Below, piece after piece: positions 35,801-47,013 of a DNA stretch of 64,000 nucleotides. The position numbers and the translations under genes were made by a program. The notes under the pieces were generated by a model that saw only the letters and a list, made by a program, of their open reading frames with translations, was not told the DNA's origin and did not search any database. The DNA is taken from positions 7,758,243-7,822,242 of the forward strand of contig NC_049907.1 of the NCBI RefSeq assembly GCF_001411555.2, in the 5' to 3' direction. The stretch's first letter is position 1; every line of letters begins with the position of its first letter. Source of the DNA: Juglans regia. Its lineage: Eukaryota > Streptophyta > Magnoliopsida > Fagales > Juglandaceae.

Positions 35801-38612
35801 AAAGAATTGAAGTATGACCAAAAAAAGTTTTCTCATATGTAATTAATAAATCGATTCTCTCAAATGTCTTTTGACACACCCAATTTAGCCTTCAATGGGA
35901 CTTTAAAAGCTTCATGAAAGAGGCAGCAAAACAGTTGTGTTCGTAGATTTAGAAAGCAAATAGCTTTGTTTCCACTCTTTCTAAGGGGCAACTAAGAGCT
36001 AAATTTCCTAGGAAAATGGTAAAGACAATCATTTTTTACAACTTTTTTACAATTTTGTTTTAGATGGAAGATGTTTTTGTAAAACAGATTTTAAGATTAT
36101 CATTTATTACAAAAATGCCCCCCATTTAATACAACATTGCAAAAAAGTTGTGAAAGTCTCTATCATTACTCAATTTCATGTTTCACTTAACATGTGTACA
36201 TCAAAGGGGAGTGGAACATATGAAGATTTAATTTTATTCTGAATCGCATGAAGGTTTAAAGATGGATTTTGAAAGATGGAAGTGGTTTAGAATTACCATA
36301 GAATGTAGTTATATACATACATACATGGTATTTACCTGAACAAAACAATTGTTGAAAAAAAAATCTCTCTGAAGTAGTTCACATTTCCTTTCCCCCCTTC
36401 CTTTTTTATTTCTTATTGTTCTTAACTTCTTATTCCTTTCTTCTTTTCTCTCTTTCTCTGCTTCCATCTCTCAGTTGTTCAAGGGTTTGCAAAATGCATT
36501 GGGCTCCACTTCTTTTTTTAATATAGTTTTTTCTTTCCCTAATATATCTATTAAACTTTAAGCTGTAAAAGCCATGCTTTTTAAGGAAAATTTCAAAGTT
36601 GACCTCAATTATTTTTGTTGGTACAACTAGAAAATATTGTCAGTACTTCATGAACATTAGAAACAGGGTTTACTGAATGTATGCAGACATTTCAATTGTG
36701 AATCGGTCCTAATCACATATTTGATGCGGCAAATAAGCAACATTTTGAGGTATTTTTGTTAGTTTTAGCCACTATAGTAGAAGGGCTTAGGTAAGTAATA
36801 AGTTGTAGGTAGTGTGTGGTGACATATACTGGCATGAGTAGATCACATATCTCCTTGATGGATTGTATAGGCTTTGATGAAGCAACGTTATGATTGTTTG
36901 GCCGTCAAGATGCATTTGTTTTTAAATGAAAACATGTGAACTTCTGTCATTCTTTGGCGTCCATAGCTAGTCTTCATGGCCCTTCTTATAAAATTGTTGG
37001 AGCTATCCAAATAGAGATCTGAAAACAAGTGTCCTTGCTTATACAAATTTTAATGCAACTATTTTTTTTTTTGGGGCATCTTTTGAGCTAAAACTACAAC
37101 CAAGTCCCACGTGGCATTTGGGTGCAACTTCATGACCTCTGAAGATGACATCATGTAAATATATCCAAAAACAAGTGTCCATGCTTATGCAAATTTAGCT
37201 CACACCATTCAAAGAACCAGACAACCAAGTCCCACATGGCATTCAGGTGCAACTTCATGACCTCTGGAGGATGCCACCATGGAAAGGAGGCCTGGCATGC
37301 ACCTCTTGTTATTATGCTCTCACATAATTTGTTCTGGAAACAGTGCATAGTAGTAAATCAGATACAAATTTCCATTGTCAGAGATCTTTATAATCTACCT
37401 GACTGAAGCATTCTTTCCTTGACAGGGATCTGATGCATTTTCACAATCTGGTCTCTATTCCAATCACCAAGACATTGGACCTCGTTATTCTGTAAGCTAT
37501 CATCTTTTGGAATGGCAATACATGCCCATGCCCTACAGAAAAATTATATCACTTGCATACCAATTATGCTTTATGAAGTATTACTCCCGTGATACAATAC
37601 TAACATGTTTATTAATGATTAATAGATGAAAAATACCTTTTAGTTACTGGTAAAGAACGAATTTATCGGAGCCAAAAGGAGGGACATTTCAAATTTCAAA
37701 TTTCAAATTTTGAATAGCCCCATTACTTTTACGTTTTATCTCATAGTTTAGGGGACAAGAGCATCCCTCCCTCTGTCTTCCTTTCTGTTCTCAGAACACT
37801 ATTATCAGTACATTATTATATTTCTTTGCTTGTCTTTCAATCAATCACTTATTTGCTTTCATTTAGTTAAATCACTAATCATCAGAAAAGCTTAAATTAA
37901 CACTCTTCCTTTAGTGTGGGCCAAGATTCCCTTAACAAGTTGGTTCAACATATGGAATAGTTGGAAGTAAAGGGAGGGTAAAGATTACTGTCGGGCTTTG
38001 AACTAAATATCAAGGCTCTAAAACTAAGTTAAATCCCCATTTCTCCCAAAAGGTTAAGCTAATAAGAAGATATGAATTTAACTATTTAAATTGGAACTCA
38101 TTTTTCTTCACAATTGAACTAATTTATTTGAAGCTTAGAATTTCAATGACAATAAAAGTTAGAAAGTAATTTTTCTTTCAATACCTTGATAACTTCCATG
38201 TCAGGGAGTCTTGTTGGGACTGTCGAACACGGCTGGAGTGCTTGCTGGTGTCTTTGGTACAGCTGCAACCGGCTACATACTCCAACGAGGTACAACATAC
38301 ACCCACTTCATGAGAAAAACTTTGGAGTCCTGCTGTGTACTGGTGCCACTTCCATCAGGAGTCCTTCTAAGTGTTGAAATCCTGATGGAAATTGCGCAAG
38401 TACGGCGTGCAGGAGCAAGGGTAGCAATTTGCCACTTCTTTTGCTTGTCGGATTTGTTTTTCTTCTTAAATGTCTGCTTCATTTTCATATATTCTTGCCA
38501 AACTCTTGCTGCAGGTTCTTGGGATGATGTATTCAAGGTGGCTGTTGCATTGTACATACTAGGCACATTGGTCTGGAACCTCTTTTCGACTGGAGAAAGA
38601 ATTCTTGAATAG
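29880..38612 (+). CDS. PHT4;4: Plastid-envelope MFS anion/ascorbate transporter PHT4;4 (ANTR2)
   Basis: The Arabidopsis counterpart is a 12-helix MFS (SLC17-like) carrier of the chloroplast envelope that transports ascorbate and is also active with phosphate. Exons are 29880-29916, 31637-32220, 32477-32584, 32853-33008, 33497-33712, 33928-34137, 34854-34991, 35536-35637, 37426-37491, 38205-38289 and 38515-38612. The frame is kept throughout and the product is 599 aa. The 37-nt first exon encodes MAIGGLISNRNF, the same start I recall for Arabidopsis ANTR2; without it translation would begin at 31645. A poorly conserved ~180-residue N-terminus (transit peptide plus linker) precedes the first helix (RWVIVLLCFSAFLLCN). 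Family blocks include NMDRVNMSIAILPMS, WGYLLTQIVGGIWADK, GVAMPAMNNMLSKW, WALIISHFCHNWG and QSGLYSNHQDIGPRY. The exon-7 donor is GC (AAG|GCAAGA). It is convergent with CYP86A, 1.1 kb apart. Confidence 0.93.
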
Positions 38613-39731
38613 AAAATTTCAAGAATGGCAGGAAAATTAAGGTGCAAGTAACTATGGAGATTGGCGCGTGAGGAGTCGGAAGAAAGATACAATACCAAGC
38701 ATGAGCAACACCTGCAAGGGCAAAACCCTGCTGCAGTGACAATCGAGGCTTAAGATGCTGCCGTAGAAGATTTTATACCAAAGTTTTGAGGCTTTTATTT
38801 GCTCTGACAACTTCTGGTTCGTCCTTAAATACCTTTTTCACAGATTAATACCACTTTCTCTCATATTTAGATTGTGTTAAAGCAGAAAACTTATGGGTAA
38901 TTTGCACCCATGAACCCAAAGTATATTTCATTGAAGGGATCAACCTTATAACAAACTCAAAAATCTCCCTAGTTGACGAACCTACAACTTTCTTTTCAAA
39001 TGCCTCCATATTACACATGAAGCATTACATCTACTTTCTAACTTTGGTAGATAGAGCTGATGATCTGACATTTTAGTTTGATATTATGCATTTATGGTGT
39101 TTGCCTCCCTTTTCAGTTGCTTAATTTCCATATATAACTTGCAAATAAGCCTCTTTAATTAGCAGCGAATCAGTCGCTGCTCTTGAAAGAACATGCATGC
39201 ATTTGTTGTAAATTTGCAGAGCTGAATCTAGAATTAATCCACCCATGAATAATTGATCATGATGGTTCAATATCACTTCAAGTGAAACTATATATAAACG
39301 TTATTTAAATTATAATAAACTTAAGTAATTAGGACATGAGCTTATACATGATGAAGATCAACGAACAAATAAATAAATGAACCCAATTAATGTCACGTAC
39401 ATGATCTAACAACCAAACAACATATAGAAGACGATGATGATGATGATCTCCAAGCTATAAAAGCTGGTTGCAGCCACTAAACATCTCTCCCTCTCTATCT
39501 CTCTCTCTCTCTCTTCAACAATATTACAGTGTGTGTAAAAACACGTTTTTTTTTTGGTGTCCTTATAATTTCGTGGTAAACAAACCCACGTAAAATCGAA
39601 ACCACATATAATGCATGTGTTTCCCTTTAATATATCATAGCTGGCAGCTCAGAAGTCTCATGGGCTCCACCCCCTCCTTAAATAGTTCATTAATCAACCC
39701 CAACTACCCTTTCATTTCAGTACTCTAGCTA

Positions 39732-41378
39732 CTATGATCGATCACCCTCGGCCTCCTCATGTTTATCATCATCTTCCTCACGAGAATTACCGCCGTTGCA
39801 TTTAACGGCAACAGTCTCCATTTTCAAGCTTCCCACAATTCCTTCCAAATCCCTACGGTGCACGTTCACCTTAAGCCCATACTTCATGAACAACGTCAAT
39901 GACATCTTCTGCTCCACCCTGTGGCCGGGAACCACCTTCAGCTTGTGCCGGAGTAACACCGACGCCGCGACCGACTTCATCTGCAAGTATGCTAAATCCT
40001 TCCCTAAACATATTCTGGGGCCTGCGTTGAATGCTACGAATCTGTACGAGTCGTGCATTATGAACTTGTTTCCGTCTGCGGACAGCCACCTTTCTGGACG
40101 AAACTCCATGCAGTCTTCCCCCCACGTAGACCTCATCCTCCCGGTTGCGTAGATCGAGTAGGTCACGGACGAACCCGCCGGAACAAACGTTCCGTCCGGC
40201 AACACATCGTCTGCGACGACGTGCTTTGAGTCCTGCGGCACCGACGGGTAAAGCCGTAGTGTTTCTGATAACGCGGCTTTTAGGTATGTCAATCGGTCAA
40301 TTTCTTCAAACCCTAGTGGCTCGTCTAACCATTTTGACACGTCGTTTCCACGTGTCTCGATCAGAACGGTGATGATTTCACGTAAGATTTTCTCTTCGAC
40401 TCTTGGGTTTTGGATCACCAGCCAAAAGAACCAACTCAGAGCTACTGATGACGTGTCACGTCCAGCTAGGATGAAATTGAGTGCCACGTGTTGGAGGAAT
40501 GCGTCCGTGTAGGATTCTTTTTTCTTCATGAACCTTGAGAGTAAATCATCGTGTGGGTTCCCGTCTTTGTGCTGACTTTGCAACTCGAGCTTACGTGCAT
40601 CGATCACACTAGATAAATACTCTTCAATTTGTACTAGGCTTCGGCTCAAGCTGACTTCCATCCCGAGCCCAAGCCATTTCTTGAACTTCCACAGTACCTC
40701 GGGCAAAATAAACCGTTGAAGCGAGGCCTCGGTGGCTCGATCGAATGCCAGTGCGAAGCCATTTTCGGGGAGTCCGAGGGCACACGTCTTCGGATCCTTT
40801 CCGAAAGCCAAACCGCATATGTTGTCGAAAGTGAGACGGAGCAACAAGTCCTGGAGATCAACCGACTTGGCTTCGAGCTCAGCCGACTCAAGTATAGAAC
40901 AGAGCCTTTCCTTAATGGCTCGGCTAACCCATCGAGCCATGGCTTGGCGCAAGGTCCTAGTGGTGAATTCCAGTGCGGCAGTCTTCCTCTGAAATAGCCA
41001 CGTGTCACCATCGGAGTTGAAGATGCCATCTCCGAGAAGATCATGAAACACAGCTTGCCACGTGGGTCCCTTGGGGTAATTATCAAAGCGGGTCTTGAGT
41101 ATGTGCTCCACATTCTTGGGGTCGCACGTGACTGTCACGAGACCTTGCTTTCGAGCCAGGAAAGGAACGGCGCAGATGCAGGTCTGGTACGTGCCGCCAC
41201 ACCCGCGGAGGTTGTCGCAGATCCAGTCATGCAACCGGTCACAGTTCTCGATCAAGCCCGGAAGACTGCCCAACAGAGGCCAGACATATGGACCCTTTAA
41301 CGACCGTGAGATGAATGTAAACCATAGTAGATAAGCCGTGATAGCCGCTAAAAGCAGAAGAGCAGTGGATATTTCCAT
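39732..41378 (-). CDS. CYP86A: Cytochrome P450 CYP86A, fatty-acid omega-hydroxylase
   Basis: Family role: an ER-anchored, NADPH-P450 reductase-dependent enzyme that hydroxylates the terminal methyl of C12-C18 fatty acids for cutin (CYP86A2/A4/A8 type). It is a single uninterrupted ORF of 548 aa when started at [10 protein letters not shown]. There is an N-terminal membrane anchor (residues 4-24), then a [14 protein letters not shown] hinge, where most relatives have KGPRVWP. The I-helix has AGRDTS (305-310), ExxR is ETLR (372-375), PERW is at 428-431, and the haem loop [10 protein letters not shown] has Cys457. The tail is unusually acidic and hydrophilic (EEDDDKHEE). An in-frame ATG nine codons upstream (41405, MGCWVDENS) is possible; 41378 was chosen because CYP86A proteins begin MEIS. 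A probable 5'-UTR intron spans 41484-41613. The clade looks nearest to CYP86A8/A2, not to root CYP86A1. Confidence 0.95.
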   Translation of the reverse strand: MEISTALLLLAAITAYLLWFTFISRSLKGPYVWPLLGSLPGLIENCDRLHDWICDNLRGCGGTYQTCICAVPFLARKQGLVTVTCDPKNVEHILKTRFDNYPKGPTWQAVFHDLLGDGIFNSDGDTWLFQRKTAALEFTTRTLRQAMARWVSRAIKERLCSILESAELEAKSVDLQDLLLRLTFDNICGLAFGKDPKTCALGLPENGFALAFDRATEASLQRFILPEVLWKFKKWLGLGMEVSLSRSLVQIEEYLSSVIDARKLELQSQHKDGNPHDDLLSRFMKKKESYTDAFLQHVALNFILAGRDTSSVALSWFFWLVIQNPRVEEKILREIITVLIETRGNDVSKWLDEPLGFEEIDRLTYLKAALSETLRLYPSVPQDSKHVVADDVLPDGTFVPAGSSVTYSIYATGRMRSTWGEDCMEFRPERWLSADGNKFIMHDSYRFVAFNAGPRICLGKDLAYLQMKSVAASVLLRHKLKVVPGHRVEQKMSLTLFMKYGLKVNVHRRDLEGIVGSLKMETVAVKCNGGNSREEDDDKHEEAEGDRS

Positions 41379-41483
41379 ACTATTTTCGTCAACCCAACAA
41401 CCCAAACTACACGGGGATTCCGGGAAACCCGTTATCTCGGAAGATTTTTTCCCTGGAAACGACTTTCTCAGGAGGAGTAGTAC

Positions 41484-41613
41484 CTGAAAGAAATAGCCGT
41501 TAGAGAGAATGCACGTTAATTTCCAGCTTTAGAGCTCATAATAATATGGTATCTGAAAGATGTTGGAGAGAACGAAGCAAGAAAACAAAGAAACTTCTGT
41601 TACGAAAACATAC
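41484..41613 (-). other. Probable 5'-UTR intron of CYP86A
   Basis: On the minus strand a donor TTTTCAG|GTATGTTTT at 41613 and an acceptor GGCTATTTCTTTCAG|GTA ending at 41484 enclose 130 nt, a normal plant intron size. Removing it joins a leader to the exon carrying the ATG. Inferred from splice consensus only. Confidence 0.45.
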
Positions 41614-41901
41614 CTGAAAATGCAGGGTCTGAATCTGAAGTACTCCAAAAGAAGAAAAACCCAGAAGACTGAGCTTTCGAAATGGAAAAGATGGTGGATC
41701 ATTGAGAGGAAACCCGGGTTCGGTTTCTTGATGATCTTAACCTGACACCATTGTAGGGAAAGTGGAGTTGCAGGATGGGAAAGCAGAGATGATGAGGGAT
41801 ATAAAAGGACATACAAAAGAATAAGAGAGGAGAGGAGTAGGAGGGGAAGGGGGGGTGAGAATGAACTGTGAATTGTACGAAAGGGGAGTAATAAGAGAGG
41901 G

Positions 41902-41909
41902 ATTTATAG
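41902..41909 (-). promoter_or_regulatory. Candidate TATA box of CYP86A
   Basis: The minus strand reads CACCTATAAATCCC here, about 525 bp upstream of the ATG and about 290 bp upstream of the proposed leader intron. The flanking region contains CT-rich sequence on the minus strand. Confidence 0.45.
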
Positions 41910-42940
41910 GTGAGATAGCATTGAAGAGCACTTACTAAGGCCAGACTGGTTCTCGACACTGCACCATCGCTCTCTCTCTCTCTCTTAGAGCATTAGATCA
42001 AAGCACCACCATAAATGTACTGAGAGGTTGTTGAAACTTTTTAAGGGAAAAATACAGCCATATCTCTCGCATATATAGAAGAAAAAAAGAAAAGAAAAAA
42101 GACCACCAGCTAGCTAGCTAAAAGCTAGCAAAAAAAGACCGCCAAGAAAATGTTCTCCCTCTCTGACACACACCTAATTTGCAGAAAATGGAAGACTGCT
42201 TTACTTCCAGCAATCAATGCAGAGAGATATTAATGAAATTGGTTGAGAAACTAAGGAAAAGGAGACCAGCCAAAAATTAAGAACGAACACACAAAATAAT
42301 GATCAATCCAACAAAGAAAAAAACAAAAAAAAACAATTACTACAGTTTACATGGGATCGATCGAGAGAGTTTCGGTTTCTTAACAGTAGTTTCGGTTTGT
42401 TAACAGTAATATGGTATATAGAATTTTTCATATATATATATAAACAAATATGCGATTTTAAGGAGTTCCCTTTAATGGAACATGTGGTTCTTCATGTCCT
42501 GGGCTTTGGATTGGAGGAGTTGGGTGAGCAACCCACCACCAATTTAAAGCGTTGGCTTTTTGCTTTCATCTTCTTCTTCGATATTTGGTAAATTAAAACA
42601 ATTGATCATTCGGGATCGAGGAGGAGTATTACTCTTCACATGCAGTACTTCACACCGTGTTGACCACCTTCCTCTTTTAATGCATTATGATAAGAAAAAG
42701 TGTGCCTCTGCTGCTTCCTTCTGCCATGATCAAAACAAAGAAACACAAAAGTCAAAGCTACATATGAGGCCAGGCGGTGAACATGATCATGGCCAAAGTA
42801 ATTGCAAAATTTATATATACTGGCTTTTTAATAATTTGTTCCGGTCTTTTATTTTATCTATCTTTTTCTTCTCTGCCTTCTGATCTCTTGATTTTTTATC
42901 TTTATTTAGAGGCCAGATACTAGCGATATATATTATAAGA

Positions 42941-43122
42941 TAACTGCTACAGACATAAAAAGATTATATAAAAATAAATTCACAAATTGACATAATTTTA
43001 TGTGATCCGTTAGATCAATTTTACACTAAAAGTAAATTTACAATCTGATAAACTGCATTGAGTCACATTATTTTGTAGATTTTTATTTTTGTGTAATTAT
43101 TTTGTGGTTAAAGTATTTATCT
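42941..43122. repeat. MITE family B copy
   Basis: It shares the core 'TTTATGTGATCCGTTAGATCA' and the order of flanking words (ACAAATTGACATAATTTTATG, then CTGATAAACTGCATTGAGTCA) with copies at 6378-6590 and 59545-59712. Confidence 0.55.
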
Positions 43123-43546
43123 ATGTATATATATAAGTATAGCTCTAGAAATAATATTAATGTTTGTTTAATTAGCTTGGATTTTTAAACAACCTAAAAT
43201 AAGAAAGCCTCAAATTCTGGAGATCCTCCCATGCAGCAAATTGATGATCAGCAGCTCATATCAGCTGTATGTACAGTTCCAAAACTTGAGTGGTTTAAGC
43301 TAAATCAGACTCCATTTGATCCTTGTCTTGACTTTTTCAATATTGATGATATATCATGCATGAAGTATTGGGATCATATTGTAATTGGCCGCAATTTGCT
43401 TCCCTTAGACGGCATCTAGTGATGATCTTATCTTCTAAACATTAATCTGGATATCTTCTCCACTTATATATTGTCTATATTTATCTCAAGATGATGATCA
43501 CTTCCGGCCTCAAAGATATTTGGACTACTTCAATATGTGTACGTAC

Positions 43547-43548
<2 letters not shown>

Positions 43549-43589
<41 letters not shown>
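43549..43589. repeat. (TC)n microsatellite
   Basis: About 20 uninterrupted TC units followed by a short AT run. Confidence 0.95.
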
Positions 43590-43591
<2 letters not shown>

Positions 43592-45809
43592 AATATATAT
43601 ATATAGGAAGGTACGTACGTATATAATAAGCAAATCCAATCCTAAACAAAGTAATTAGACTGATCTTAAGTAGTAAGCTTAAGTTGCATGATTTTTTCAA
43701 GTTTCTAAACCACATGCATGCAAATCGTATAGTTTGAGAATATTTCAATCGATCTCACGCGGGAGTAGTAGTACTACTGGTTGATGGAGAAGTTGAATTT
43801 ATCCTTAATTTGTACGTGCGGTATATACTACTACTGGTGCCATGCATACTATGTGCATGGCCATACTAGTAATTATCGAGATAATCAGACATGAATGCGC
43901 AGGCCGAGATCATCAAGCAACCAAATCTGCAAACATGCAACGCAAAACTGAGACACGCAGAAATTAATCGAGAGATCAGAGAGATGAGTACCAAATTTCA
44001 GACTGATCTAGTAGACTCTATAATTAAGCAGCGCATATATATAATTATATATAAATAATTGAATTCTTATAATTAATTACGTAATACGTACAGCCTAATT
44101 AAAATAATAGACTACTTCTGTGCTGTCTATTGCAATATATCATAATTAAATCTAGCAATTATATATATAGCAACCTATATATATATATATATTTATAGAG
44201 AGAGAGAGAGAGAGATCAGGGGTCATTCCGGGCGGTAAGCACCTTTTCAACGCATGCATGCAACTGCTTTATTAATTAATTAGAATTGTTGAAATATATT
44301 TGAAAAGACATTAATTAATGTAGCTAGCTAGTAAGATCTAGGTGGACTGTTGTTTAATTATATTATATTATGGTTGGATCGTCTTTATTACTACTTTCTT
44401 TCCCCTTATCACGTACTACTACTTTTTTTTTGAATAAATCAAGTACTACTACTTGAGGTAATTAATAATCTCCTCTAAATCCTCAACCTCCACAAACTAA
44501 CGTATAACTATTTTCGTTTCCCTATTATATATTTCATACCAATTCTTCATATTTCTAGACTTCTCTACTTGCTTGTAATCAGAAAATTTAGCATGAAATT
44601 AGAGAGAGAGAAGTGCCGTTGCATGCTGCAAAATTCCAATTAATATATATTTAAATTTTGATGTGACATTGGCCTTATTTTTTTTTTTTTTACTATTTTT
44701 AAAAGTATAATCGGTTCGATTTGGTCTATTTTGAACGTATTTTAGAATCGAACTGATATATAGCGATTTTTAGATTTGAAAAGTCGATACCGTGCGCACC
44801 TATTACACCCCTAAATCGATACTTCCGATTTTATCAATTTTGTCTAGTTTTTTTGATATATTATATAGTATATGCATTATAATATATAATAATATAGTGA
44901 TAATGTATTGTAGTAGATTATAATATATATTATAATTGTATTATAGACTATAGTGATAATATATATTTATTCATATAGGATTTTAAAATTTAATATTATA
45001 TTAATTAATAATTTATCATATAATACAAATTATTTTATATATCATTATATATGATATAAAAAAAATTATATAAAACATATTTTGTACAATATAAAAAATT
45101 AAAATATATATATAAACCGGTCCAGTATTGTTAGAAAAAGAAAAATTGGAACTGAACCAATTTCAACCGATTTTGAGAAAAATGAAACCGGTACCGAACG
45201 CGGTATTGGACCAACCGACTCACAAAATATTTTTTTCACCCCTACCTATTTTGATGTAGCAGTAGCACACGTGCGTCTTTTTTAACAATAATATCATCAT
45301 GTGCTATATATCATGCTCGCGTTTATTAGATAGAGAATTGATCTCACATTATAATTAATTTTGTGTACGTTAATAATTAATAATTGAGATTGGCTAACAT
45401 GTAACAATATCATGAATAGGTCTACAAAATTGCATAAAGAGGTCTAGGGTTTGGAATTATTGAAAACATGACTCGCATAGATCCATTTTCCATATTCTTT
45501 TACCCGGGCTAGCAAGCAAAGTAGCATCGTCATCGTGATATGCTGTTTCAGCATTCAAAGTAATTAAAATGGCTCATGAATGCATGCTTTTAGACAGACA
45601 TCATGCATGGCGTAATATGCAGTACTCAGATTGTCGCTAAATCCTCGGCCGTTGTTTTCAATCAAATCCTTGCGGCCTACTTGCCGTTGTTTTCAGAGAA
45701 TTAGAAGAAACATAAATAAATATTCACAATGCTGCTGCTGCTGCTTGCTCGCTCTCTTTGTAATTTACAGCCACTACGTACGTACTTAAATTATTGAGCT
45801 ACTACCCCA

Positions 45810-45840
<31 letters not shown>

Positions 45841-45906
45841 CTACAAGATTCTTCTAGCAAATTTCAAGGCTCCATGAATGCATGTGACCTTCCCTAGCAG
45901 CAGCTA

Positions 45907-46103
45907 AGACTTTGTTTATTTTCAGAAAACATCTCATCTCATCTAATTATTACAATTTTTTCAACTTCCAATATAAAATAAAATAAACAATTTAACTTTT
46001 TCAAATCTCAAAATAAAAATAATATTAAAAAATATATTTTAACAATAATTTATTCAATTTTTTAACTTTAATCTCATCTCATCTCTGAAAACAAACGAGC
46101 CTT
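45907..46103. mobile_element. MITE family A copy with clear inverted ends
   Basis: Left end AAGACTTTGTTTATTTTCAG; right end in reverse complement AAGGCTCGTTTGTTTTCAGA. Both are followed inward by repeated CATCTCATCT/AGATGAGATG. It is about 197 bp, AT-rich inside, with no coding capacity. It is the best-preserved member of the most frequent MITE family here. Confidence 0.7.
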
Positions 46104-47013
46104 AAGACAATCGTGTCTCGAAAATCTTATTTTCTCAAATTCTCACATAAAATAAAATAAATAACTTAAGAAATGCCAGCTTAATTCCTCGATGATGATC
46201 TATTACCACTCTTTTTCTTCTGCCCAAGTCTTTTGGTTCGTATTACACCATTAATGCCGCTACCTCTACCACATATATTAGATATAGTAGACATGAATGT
46301 TATCACATTAATTTTATTACACGAGGAGGGAGACCACACTTCTCCATTTAGTTAGGCGTTTTATGCGTTTCAGTACCTGAAACTAAAAAATCATCTACAC
46401 CCTTTTTAACTTCAAAAACTTGACGAACACCCTCATTCAATATTCTTGACATTTGAGTGTACTATCCATATTAGACATGACTGCTTGCTACTCGGACTAA
46501 CAGATTAGACCAAAAAGTGACCAAATGGGGTTTTTTTTTTTTGAACTTTATTAAATGAACAATCAATCAGTTATAAAAATCATTTTTATTGAAAGGAAAG
46601 TTAATATAATATATATATATAGTAATTTGGTCGAATTTGTTAATTCAAATATCAATATTCCCTATCAAAATTATCAACACCTATTACTACACCCTTCACC
46701 ACATCCAAAAAGATAGAGATTAGGTATGAGAAACAACAGGGATTAGTTAGCTACTTGACCTTTTATTTTCCAGTCCCGAAGTAACGAGTGCCCCCGACTT
46801 CATCCATCCAATGGACAACAATAATCAGTACGTATATATGTCCACTCAAAACCAGTTATTTTGTGTTGTCCATTCAACACTCATGATGATGATCACCATT
46901 GCAGAGGCTGTGCTAGAGATTATAAGCATCTGAGCTTTTTCTTCAGAAACTTTCTATGGAAGATATTTTTGATTTCATGACCATGTTACAAGTAGCTTCC
47001 ACATCACAGATTA

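Larger units (their letters stand above)
41910..47013. other. Long intergenic region between CYP86A and ORC5
   Basis: About 5 kb, AT-rich, with no gene recognised. It holds a MITE family B copy (42941-43122), a long (TC)n run (43549-43589), a (GA)n run (about 44197-44215) and a (TC)n run (about 45811-45834). There is also a degenerate repeat (about 44690-45242) with 'ACCGGT', 'CGGTTCG' and CACCCCTA words, and a MITE family A copy (45907-46103). The ORF of 62 codons at 43231-43419 has no recognisable domain. Confidence 0.55.

Noticed and set aside
39796..41334. Plus-strand ORFs up to 118 codons
   Set aside because: Shadows of the CYP86A coding sequence.
44690..45242. Possible hAT-like element with CACCCCTA terminus and ACCGGT-rich interior
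   Set aside because: A matching left terminus and an 8-bp duplication could not be found; listed only as degenerate repeat within the intergenic entry.
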